From positions 312,315-349,814 of the forward strand of contig CAUYUJ010003448.1 of NCBI GenBank assembly GCA_963575745.1: a stretch of 37,500 bases of DNA. The letters run 5' to 3'. This document shows, one piece after another, positions 18,372 through 26,426 of the stretch. The notes under the pieces are model-generated. The model saw nothing but the letters and a program-made list of their open reading frames with translations, was not told where the DNA came from and ran no database searches. The stretch's first letter is position 1, and each line of letters begins with the position of its first letter. Origin of the DNA: Prorocentrum cordatum (Eukaryota; Sar; Dinophyceae; Prorocentrales; Prorocentraceae). The position numbers were made by a program, and so were the translations under genes.

Positions 18372-19872
18372 TGTTCGGGGTTCCGTTGGTGTGGGCTGTT
18401 GGGGGTTCCGCTGGTGTGGGCCGTTTGGGGTTCCGTCTGCGTAGGTCGTCTTGGATCCGGTGGCGTGGGCTGATCTGGGTTCCGTTGGTGTGGATCGTTT
18501 TGGGTTCCATAGGTGTGGGCTGCTCGGGATTCCGTGTGTGTAGGTTGTCTTCAATTTCGATTGTGTCAGCTGTTTGAGGTTTCGTCGGTGTGGGTTGTAG
18601 TGGGTGCCGTGGTGTGGGCTGTATGAGGTTCCGCGTGTGCAGGTCGTCTTGGGTTCCGGTAATGTGGGCTGTTTTGGGAGTCGTCGGCGTGGGTTCTCTT
18701 GAGTTCCGTTGATGTGGGCTGTTTTGGCTTCCGTGTGTGTGTATTGTCTTGGGTTCCGGTGGTGTGGGCTGTTTTGGGTTCCGTTGGTGTGGGTTGCTGT
18801 GGGTTCCGTTGGTGTGGCCTGTATGGAGAACCGTATGTGTAGATTCTCTTGGATCCCGATGGCATGGGCTGTTTGGGGTTCCGTTGGTGTGGGTCGTATT
18901 CGGTGGCGTTGGTGTGAGCTGTATGGGACTCCGTGTGTGTGGATTGTCTTGGATTGCGGAGGTGTGGGCTGTTTGGGGTTCCGTCGGCGCGGGTTGTTTT
19001 GGGCGCCGTTGGTGTGGGCTGAATGGGGTTCCGCGTGCGCAAGTCGGCTTGGGTTCCGGGTGTGTGTGTTGGTTTGGGTTCCGTGCGTGCTGGTCGTCTG
19101 GGTTCCGTTGACATGGGCTTTCGGGGACTCCGTGTGTGCACGTTCGCTCGGGTTTTGGTGGTGCGGGCTGCTTTGGGTTCCGTTGCTGTGGCTTGTCTGG
19201 GGTTCCGTTGGTGTGGGCTGTTCGGGGTTCCGTGTGTGTATGATGTCTTGGGTTCCGCCATTGTGGCCTGTTTCGGGTTCGCTGAGCGTGGGTCGTTTTC
19301 GGTTCCGTTCTTGTGGGGTATTTTGGTGTTCCGGTGGTGTGGGCTGTCTTGGGTTCCATCGATGTGGGCTGTTTTGGGTTCCGTTCGTCTGGGCTGCGTG
19401 GGACGCCCTGTGTAGGTAGTCTGGGGGTCCGGTGGTGTGGGCTGTTTTGGGTTCCGTCGGTGTGGGTTGTTTGGGGTTCCGGTGGTGTGGGCTGGTTTGG
19501 GTTCCGTCGATGTGAGTTGTTTTGGATTCCGTTGGTGTGGGTTGTGTGGGATTCCGTGTGTGTAGGTAATCTGGGGTTCCGGTGGTGTGCGCTGTTTTGG
19601 GGGCCGTCGGAGTGGGCTGTATGGGGATCTGTGTGTGTAGATTGTCTTGGGTTGCAGTGGTGTGGGTTGTTTGGAGTTCCTGTGGTGTGGACTGTTTCGG
19701 GTTCCGAAAGTGTGAGCTGTTTTGGGTTCCGGTGGTGTGGGCTGTTCTGGGTTCCATCGGTGTGGGTTGTTTTGGGTGTCGTGGGTGTGGGCTGTGCGGG
19801 GTTCCGTGTGTGTAGGTAATCTGGGATTCCGTTGGTGTGGGCTGTGCGGGATTCCGTGTGTGTAGGTAGTAG
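18372..19872. repeat. 24-bp minisatellite array 2 (~62 units)
   Basis: It has the same unit as array 1 (core GGTTCCGTTGGTGTGGGCTG). All three minus frames are open for more than 530 codons because the period is a multiple of three, giving overlapping Pro/Thr/His/Asn-rich frames (PKQPTPTEP, TAHTTGTP). Equal openness in three phases argues against selection for one protein. The last ~500 bp repeats array 1 variant by variant; the first ~1000 bp has no counterpart in array 1. Confidence 0.95.
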
Positions 19873-19935
19873 GCCCCCAAAAGGCCCCCACCATGGCCCC
19901 AAGAAGTCTCCAAGAGGCCCCTAGAGGCCGCCAAC
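19873..19935 (+). repeat. CCAAGAGGCCCC junction, duplicated from 13913-13985
   Basis: GGCCCCCAAAAGGCCCCCAC, CATGGCCCCAAGAAG and CTCCAAGAGGCCCCTAGAGG, then CCGCCAA, match the junction after array 1. The sequences diverge at the start of the 226-bp array. Confidence 0.85.
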
Positions 19936-20745
19936 CAAGAACAAGGCGGGAACCACGGAGTTCCCAAGTCTTCGCCGTGACGCCTCCCAGAAATAGCCAA
20001 GGCAGAAACTTAGGAACTCCGTCGTTCCCGCCTGTCGTTGGTTTGTGACGGCCCAAGACTCGCGGAAAAAACCCAAGCCCCCCAAAATCCCCAATATATC
20101 CCACAACAAAAAACAAAAACAAGCACCCGCAACATTCCCTGGCGTTCGTCTTTGCCCAAACCCAGAAAAAGGCGGGAACCACGGAGTTCCCAAGTTTTCG
20201 CCGTGACGCCTCCCAGAATTAGCCAAGGCAGAAACTTGGGAACTCCGTGGTTCCCGCCGTTTGTTGATTTGTCACGACCCAAGACTCGTGGAGAAAACCC
20301 AAGACCCCCAAGATCCCCAAGAGAACCCGCAACACATGGCACAAACAAACACCGACAACATCCCCTGGCGTTTGTTTTTGCCCAAACCAAGAACAAGGCG
20401 GGAACCACGGAACTCCCAAGTTTTCGCCGTGACGCCTCCCAGAAATAGCCAAGGCAGAAACTTGGGAACTCTGTGGTTCCCGCCTTCTGTTGGTTTGTGA
20501 CGTCCCAAGACTCGTGGAGAAGACCAGAGACCCCCAAGATCCCCAAGAGATCCCACAACAAATAGCACAAACAAACACCGACAACATCCCCTGGCGTTTG
20601 TTTTTGCCCAAACCGAGAAAAAGGCGGGAACCAAGGAGTTCCCAAGTTTTCGCCGTCACGCCTCCCAGATATAGCCAAGGCAGAAACTTGGGAACTCCGT
20701 GGTTCCCGCCGTGTGTTGGTTTGTCACCACCCAAGACTCGTGGGC
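19936..20745. repeat. 226-bp tandem array, each unit with an 88-bp hairpin (~3.5 units)
   Basis: GGCGGGAACC starts at 19945, 20171, 20397 and 20623, exactly 226 bp apart. In each unit GGCGGGAACCACGGAGTTCC (continuing CAAGTTT) is followed about 34 bases later by its reverse complement (AAACTTGG, GAACTCCGTGGTTCCCGCC), giving a stem of about 27 bp. The hairpins span 19945-20032, 20171-20258, 20397-20484 and 20623-20710. The 138-bp spacer holds CCCAAGACTCGTGGAGA, CCCAAGATCCCCAAGAG and CCCTGGCGTTTGTTTTTGCC. Overlapping open frames on both strands follow the period and are not called as genes. Confidence 0.93.
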
Positions 20746-20746
20746 G

Positions 20747-21345
20747 ACGGGTTCGGCCCGTATCCGCTCAAGATGAGCCCCTCGGCCCCTCCAGGGGTCC
20801 AAACGCACCGGTGTTTCAAGCTGCGTCCAGCCGTGCCGACGAGGAGGGCTCCGAGGGCGCCGGGTTCGGCCAGCGTGCGCTGAAGAAGGGTCCCTGGGCC
20901 CCGCCAGGGGTCCAAACGCACCAGTGTTTCAAGCTGCGTCCAGCCGTGCCGACGAGGAGGGCCTCCGAGGGCGGCGGGTTCGGCAGGCGTCCGCTCAAGA
21001 TGGGTCCCTGGGCCCCGCCAGGGGTCCAAACGCACTAGTGTTTCATGCTGCGTCCAGCCGTGCCGACGAGAAGGGCCTCCGAGGGCGGCGGCCTCGGCCT
21101 ACATCCGCTCAAGTTGAGTCCCTGGCCCCCTCCAGGAGCCCAAACGCACCGCTGTCTCAAGCAGCGTCCAGCCGCGCCGACGAGGAGGGCTTCCGAGGGC
21201 GGCGGGCTCGGCCACCATCCGCTCAAGATAGGTCCCTAAACCCCTCCGGGGGGCCAAACGCACCAGTGTTTCAAGCTGCGTCCAGCCGTGCCGACGAGGA
21301 GGGCCTCCGAGGGCGGCGGGTTCGGCCAGCACCCGCTGACGGCGG
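20747..21345. repeat. 114-bp tandem array (~5 units)
   Basis: The landmark GTCCAAACGCACC or a variant starts at about 20797, 20910, 21024, 21137 and 21251. Each unit includes CAAGCTGCGTCCAGCCGTGC then CGACGAGGAGGGCCTCCGAG. The length is 38 codons, so frames remain open on both strands with a 38-residue period. Coding is possible but unproven: no start or conserved domain stands out. Single diverged units occur at about 21665-21745 (inverted) and 23025-23090 (direct). Confidence 0.92.
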
Positions 21346-21389
21346 GTTGGACAGGTCCCGGGGCCCGAAATCGACTTCCAGCGGCCGGA

Positions 21390-21500
21390 CAGGGGCGCCG
21401 ACGACGACGACGGCGGGAAGGGTTGGAGGCTGACGCCAACGCTGACGACGTCGACGACGACGACGCTGGCGACGACGACGACGACGACGAGGATTGGGAG
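21390..21500 (+). repeat. GAC/GACG trinucleotide tract
   Basis: GACGACGACGG, GCTGACGACGTCGACG and (GAC)n runs, with (GAC)n clearest at 21450-21490. Confidence 0.85.
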
Positions 21501-21659
21501 GGCAACGAGAAAACGCAGGGCGACCGGCGGCAGCGGGCAGCTAGGGCAGCCCCCCGCCGGGCGTTCTGGGGGTGCTGAAATCGTCCCGAACGGCCGCCAG
21601 AGGCTCGACTGGTGACCCGAAAGCCGACCGAGACAAGCCTCGCTTGTTTCGCACCCGGG

Positions 21660-21750
21660 GGGTCGCCCGTCGCTGCGGCTGGACGCAGGTCGGGAAACTG
21701 ATGCGTTTGGAACCTGGGAGTGGTCCAGGGAAGGATTTTGAACGTACCTG
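21660..21750 (-). repeat. Diverged inverted unit of the 114-bp repeat
   Basis: CTGCGGCTGGACGCAGGTCG, then TGATGCGTTTGGAACCTGGG, reads as the reverse complement of the 114-bp unit with substitutions. It lies 300 bp past the array in opposite orientation. Confidence 0.55.
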
Positions 21751-22032
21751 GGCCGGGCAGGGGCCGCAGTTGCCTCACCGCCGCTGTCTCAGCTAGCCTT
21801 TCTCAGACAGGAGGGGGGACCGCTCAAGATCGAACGGCCCACGCGGCCATTCTTGACCCAGACATCCGCGCGCTCCAAGTTTTGTCGATGCGCTGTCCTA
21901 GGAATTCCCCGAAGGTCCCGACGACTTCCCCGGGGGCTGGTTTGTCGTCCCGGGTCGGTGTTTCACGATCCAGGGGCCCGTGGAGGGCCTCCGGAGGCCG
22001 AAACTGGCGAAAAAACAGCTGCTCCGATTCTT

Positions 22033-22042
22033 GACGACGGCA

Positions 22043-22090
<48 letters not shown>

Positions 22091-22181
22091 GCGACGGCGA
22101 CGAAGACGGCGACAGCGACGGCGACGACGACGACGGCGACGGCGACGGCGACGGCGACGCGACGACGGCGACGACGACGCG

Positions 22182-22213
<32 letters not shown>

Positions 22214-22235
22214 GCGGCGGCAGCCGTCGCGCGGC
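22033..22235 (+). repeat. GAC/GGC hexanucleotide tract (~200 bp)
   Basis: Long GGCGACGGCGACGGCGAC runs with GACGAC interruptions, ending in a pure (GGC)n at about 22200-22221. Frames encode Asp/Gly, Thr/Ala or Arg/Arg runs; not called as coding. Confidence 0.93.
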
Positions 22236-22343
22236 CTTCGGCACGCCGCGGCCCTCGGTCACCTGCGGCACGCCGCGGCCCTCGGTCACCTGGTGCATGG
22301 TGCCGTTCGCGTCCTCGCGGAGGAGGGGGTAGGAGGATGATGT

Positions 22344-22455
22344 AGGAAAGGGAGGAGGAGGAGGAGGAGGAGGAGGAGGAGGAGGAGGAGGAGGAGGAGG
22401 GGGGAAGAGGAGGAGGAGGTAGGAGGAGGTAGGAGGAGGAGGTAGGAGGAGATAT
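22344..22455 (+). repeat. AGG trinucleotide tract
   Basis: (AGG)n from about 22350 to 22398, then AGGAGGTAGGAGGAGG variants to 22450. Confidence 0.93.
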
Positions 22456-22630
22456 TGACGCCGCCCTCTTTCTTTCAAGCGTGGCCTCCAAGAGGGCGCC
22501 GAGAGACGCCCCAGACCCCCAAAGCGAACCCCGATATGGCCCCGAAACACGTCAAAGAGCGCCAAGACAAGCCCCAGGAGGGCACCAAGAGAGCCCCAAT
22601 ATGGCCCCAACCGAAAAACTTCTGAAAAAA
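22455..22630 (+). repeat. AAGATGGC-type dispersed repeat, short copy
   Basis: GATATTGACGCCGCCCTCTT then TCTTTCAAGCGTGGCC resembles the core region of the copy at 25230-25270. CCAAGAGGGCGCC, CCAATATGGCCCC and related units follow. Confidence 0.6.
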
Positions 22631-22679
22631 ACGCTTCCGAGGCGGTGATTGCACTGCCTGCGTCCACCATCATCGGCCA

Positions 22680-22945
22680 AGCCAGCAACAACGGCAGCAG
22701 CACGGCAACCAGCAGCAACAGCGCTACCACGAGCGGCAGCACCAGCAGCACCACCATCACCATCAACAGCAGCAGCACCACCAGCAGCACAACCACCAGC
22801 ACCAGCAGCAGCACCACCACCACCTTCACCAAACGCACTATCAGAAACACCAACAGCACGAAAACCACGAACACCAACAGCATCACCAGCAACAGCAGCA
22901 CAATACAGCCGTCGTCATCGTCGTCGTCGTCGTCATCGTCGTCGG
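22680..22945 (+). repeat. CAGCAC/ACCACC tract followed by (GTC)n
   Basis: Imperfect AGCAGCACCAGCAGC and CACCACCACC units to about 22910, then GTCGTCATCGTCGTCGTCGT to 22945. Confidence 0.88.
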
Positions 22946-23024
22946 CGGCGGCGCTCACCGAGCCCGGAGCCAGGGATCGGCCCAGAGCTCCGACGCCGTC
23001 GTCGTCGCAGGCGCCGTGGGTCCC

Positions 23025-23100
23025 GGACGGCTCCCGGGGTCCAGACGCACCAGCTTATCGAGCCAGTCGTGGCGACGAAGAGAGCCCCGAAGGCCAGACA
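23025..23100 (+). repeat. Diverged direct unit of the 114-bp repeat
   Basis: GGGGTCCAGACGCACCAGCT then CGAGCCAGTCGTGGCGACGA aligns with GGGGTCCAAACGCACCAGTG and the following half of the unit. Confidence 0.5.
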
Positions 23101-24565
23101 ACGACCCCGACGTGAGCCTTCCCGCTCAAAGTTGACGAAATCGGCTCAAAATCGGTCCCCAGACCCCTAGTGTCCCTCCGACGCAACTTCTCATCACGGA
23201 TCGATTTCTGACGGTCGCGAAATCCGCAGACGGCCTCAGGGGGCCGAAAACGACAAGAAAACCTCCTCGAACCTGGAACCTCGAGGTTCGAACCTCCATC
23301 ACCGAGGCTCCTGGGCTTCTCGGGACGGGCTCGGAGCCTCGGGGCCGACCCAGCCGCAGCAACGAGTCCCCCTCCGCGGGACTCGCCATCGCTCGGACGT
23401 GCGTTCCCCGTGATTTTGCCGTCCAGGTACGCGCCCCCCCCCCCCCCGACGACATGACGACGACGACGACGACGACGACCAGGACGACGACGACGACGAC
23501 AACGACGACGACGATGACGACGACGACGCCCTCGCCGCCGAGGACGAGGACGAGGAGGAAGAGGAGGAGGAGGCAGAGGAGGAGGACGACGACAACGATA
23601 TCTGTGGCATCAGGGCCCCGAAACGGCCTCCAGAGGCCGAACCTCGAAGTTCGAACTTCGAGCATCGCAAAAAAAAAGGCCGCCGCCCGGGGCCTTGGCG
23701 GGCTCGAACGGCACGACGTCAATCAGGCCCGACCACGACGGCAGCGCCGCGAAGGCCCGCTCCGGGGCGGCGGCCTGGCGGAGGGCAGGGCGAACGCGGG
23801 AGGACGCGCCGTCGTCGTCGTCGACGCCGTCCGGTCCTGGGAGGCCGTGCCGACCGGGAGGATCGAGGACCGTCGTCGTCGTCGTCGTCGTCGCTGGAGG
23901 CGGTGCCGACGGGAGGATCGAGAAGCCCTCTGATCCAGAACTCCGACGTCGTGATTCTTTTTCAGTCCGGGGATTCTTCGGCGCTTTCGATCCAGGACGG
24001 GCCACTCCGGAGGCCCTCAACGGGCCACGTGACCGTCGCAAAACGACCCAGGACGGACGAACGGCCCTAGGAAAATTGTCGGGACCCCCGGTGACCCCGC
24101 ATTGAAAAAATCACGACATCGGATGTCTGTGGACTCCGAACTTCGAGGTTCGATTTTTTTTTCTCTCGGGCCTCCTGTAGGCCTTTCGTGGCCACGGCTG
24201 GATTCCTCCGGAATCCTGGCCCTGACGCGCCCCTGGATGCGTCCTAGGTCCAAGGGGCCACCCGACCAGAGGACCCTCAGACCTGACGACGCAGACGAAC
24301 TGGCCACCGAATGTTTCTCGTCCGAGAGACGTTTCCCAGTCCCAGGAGCGTCGAACAACGACTCGGGACGAAAAGTCAGCCCCAGGGGTCCAGAAATCCG
24401 GGAGCCCACGTCGCGAAAGGATGGCGATGTCGGCGCCGAGGAGAAGCGGGAGGATCATGGACGTTCGTAGATCCTGAGCCGTCTCGCGCCTCCCGGGCCG
24501 GCCACGGCCGGACCCGCCTCGAGATTCTGGTCAGAAGGCCCCTGGAGGCCCCATGGAGGCCTCCT
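23101..24565. other. No gene assigned; trinucleotide tracts and TTCGAA palindromes
   Basis: Contains (GAC)n at about 23455-23530, GAGGAGGA units at 23550-23590, and (GTC)n at 23812-23823 and 23871-23893. A solitary CATCGCTCGGACGT element end lies at about 23388. Three stretches carry related TTCGA words: 23274-23298, 23640-23664 (including the perfect palindrome CTCGAAGTTCGAACTTCGAG at 23643-23662) and 24137-24155. No convincing coding region was seen. Confidence 0.5.
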
Positions 24566-24578
24566 GGAAGCCGCGCCG

Positions 24579-24613
<35 letters not shown>

Positions 24614-24644
24614 GTCGCCGTCGTCGTCGTCGTCGTCGTCGTCT

Positions 24645-24687
<43 letters not shown>

Positions 24688-24716
24688 AGTCGTCATCGTC
24701 GTCGTCATCGCCTCGA
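24566..24716 (+). repeat. CGT/GTC trinucleotide tract (~150 bp)
   Basis: Nearly pure CGTCGTCGT with GCC interruptions near 24604-24620, ending ATCGTCGTCGTCATCG. Confidence 0.95.
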
Positions 24717-24767
24717 GATTAGCGTTTGCAGCGTTTCCTTTGCCAACTTCCTTGCTTTCCCTGCTCG

Positions 24768-25405
24768 GGAGTTTACCTCCCCCTCCTGCGTCTGGACAGG
24801 GGGGGGGGGCCGAGGGGTTCGAGCGTCCAAGATGGCCCAAGATGGCTCCAGGAGCGCCTCAGAGAGCCCAAGATGGCTTCCAAGATGACCCAACGTACCT
24901 CAAGATGGCTCAAGATAGCCTTTGACACGCATCCAAGAGGCTCAAAGACGGCTCCAAGACGGTTTCAAGTGCCCTCCGAGCCCTCCAAGGACCCCCCCCC
25001 AAGATGCCAAAATGGCTCCAAAACCTAAGGAAAACCTATGTTTGTGGCCTTCTCGCTTTATCGCTTACGATGAGCTCTTGACCCTCTAGATGGCTCCAAC
25101 ATGGCCCAACAGAGCCCCAACAGACGCCCGAGAGGTCCCTAAAAGGGTCCCAGGAGCGCCCAGGAACGCTCCAAGAGCGGCCCAAGAGAGACCCAAGACG
25201 CTCTTTTTGAGCCGCCGAGAGGGGGGCAGGAATTGATGCCGCCCTGTTTTTTCAGTCTTCGCGTCTAAGATTGCCACAAGACGCCTCCCAGACTCCCAAA
25301 AAGAGCTCCAAGAGGCCCCCAAGGCGCCCCAAAAGAGCCCCAGGAGGGCCCCAAGAAGGCCCTGACAGGACCCCAAAAGAGCCACAAGATGGCACCAAGA
25401 CGGCA
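24768..25405 (+). repeat. AAGATGGC-type dispersed repeat, copy C (long)
   Basis: It follows the same block order as copy B at 16.1-16.85 kb: GCGTCCAAGATGGCCCAAGA, a GACACGCATCCAAGAG block, AAGTGCCCTCCGAGCCCTCC, then CTTCTCGCTTTATCGCTTAC, then GATGGCTCC units. The core region (25220-25270) is here more diverged (GGAATTGATGCCGCCCTG), and a last CCAAGAGGCCCCC array runs to about 25400. Confidence 0.8.
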
Positions 25406-26221
25406 TTGCGACTCCGCGAGGAGCCCTTCACCACAACATATGCCCAAAGCCTAACTTGTCATAGTCCACATCGTCCTAACTTCACCACAACATTGCCCAG
25501 AGAGGTCCGTCGGACACAAGATTGGAAGGGAAACTGACAGACAAATGCATTGTGTCACATATCTTACACGATACAACCTCCACAACATGGCATGCAACGC
25601 GTATCTTCGTCGACGAATGCAACTCCACACAGAACGAAGGCCTTCGTCAGTCTCAGCGGCGCCAAGACGTCCGAGGAGCGACTCAAAACACGAACGGAAG
25701 AGGCCATAAACACCTGGATACCATTCGGACACGGTGCTCGGACAACTGGCAGGCATGCTCATTATACCACGTAGCTTATACCACACAATCTCCACAACAT
25801 AGCTAGCAAAACGGAAAGAATCCACACAGGACGTACCGCACGGCGCGCACTATAATGAAATCAAGTAACAATCCATGGAGACTGCGACCGATAGTTCGCA
25901 CCACACGGCATGCGTCACGTTGCTGACACCACGTGTAAGACACCCCCCTGTAACATTAGCCGAACTGCGGTAGAGCGCCCAATCTGCTGCTCCACCCCCC
26001 CGATATACTGCTCCACCTCCCCCCTCGCTTCTCCTCCACTGCCACCCTCACCAAACCGTCCTCCTCCTCCTACTCCTCCGGCTCGCGCAACTCCACCCTC
26101 CCTGGCCACCCCTCTCGACCCTCCGCCTAGCCCGCTTTCGCGCTTGCAATAAACATCATCGCTGTATATGATGTCGGAGTTGCGTCCTCTCCGAGACTGC
26201 GATAGTAATGGTCAAATATCG

Positions 26222-26224
<3 letters not shown>
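25406..26224. other. AT-richer intergenic segment left of the LINE
   Basis: No gene recognised. CTTCACCACAACAT plus TGCCCA occurs at about 25427 and 25480, and CTCCACAACAT recurs near 25578 and 25790. These are short direct repeats of unknown meaning. C-rich tracts lie at 25990-26140. AATAAA at 26148-26153 is the only polyadenylation-like signal, with no gene to attach it to. Confidence 0.45.
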
Positions 26225-26266
<42 letters not shown>

Positions 26267-26382
26267 CTCTCTTTCTCTCTTTCTCTCTTTCTCTCTTTCT
26301 CTCTTTCTCTCTTTCTCTCTTTCTCTCTTTCTCTCTTTCTCTCTCTCTCTCTATATATCTCTCTCTCCCTCTCTCTCTCTCT
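26225..26382. repeat. (CT)n microsatellite at the 5' edge of the LINE
   Basis: About 158 bp of CTCTCT with regular CTTTCTCT phrases and one TATATAT interruption. It ends abruptly at 26382 where unique sequence begins. An open frame runs through it as Ser-Leu repeats; I do not use the ATG at 26208 for that reason. Confidence 0.97.
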
Positions 26383-26426
26383 GTTGCCAACCGAGCAGGA
26401 GGCCGCGTGACGAGGCCACGTGCGCA

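Noticed and set aside
18268-20182. Three overlapping minus-strand frames of 538-561 codons
   Set aside because: Openness in all three phases is a consequence of a stop-free 24-bp period; no unique N-terminus or domain.
20924-21433. 169-codon plus frame with a 38-residue period
   Set aside because: Possible, but equally open on the minus strand; kept as a repeat pending expression evidence.
21898-22958. Long frames across GAC/GGC/AGG tracts (197 and 331 codons)
   Set aside because: Almost wholly homopolymeric residues from triplet repeats.
25000-25025. Resemblance of GCCAAAATGGCT to the reverse complement of the dinoflagellate spliced leader
   Set aside because: Only about 12 bases match and the word arises naturally from AAGATGGC-type repeats; no full or truncated leader was found anywhere.
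26208-26426. ATG at 26208 as the start of LINE ORF1
   Set aside because: It lies outside the element, and the intervening codons are the Ser-Leu translation of the (CT)n microsatellite.
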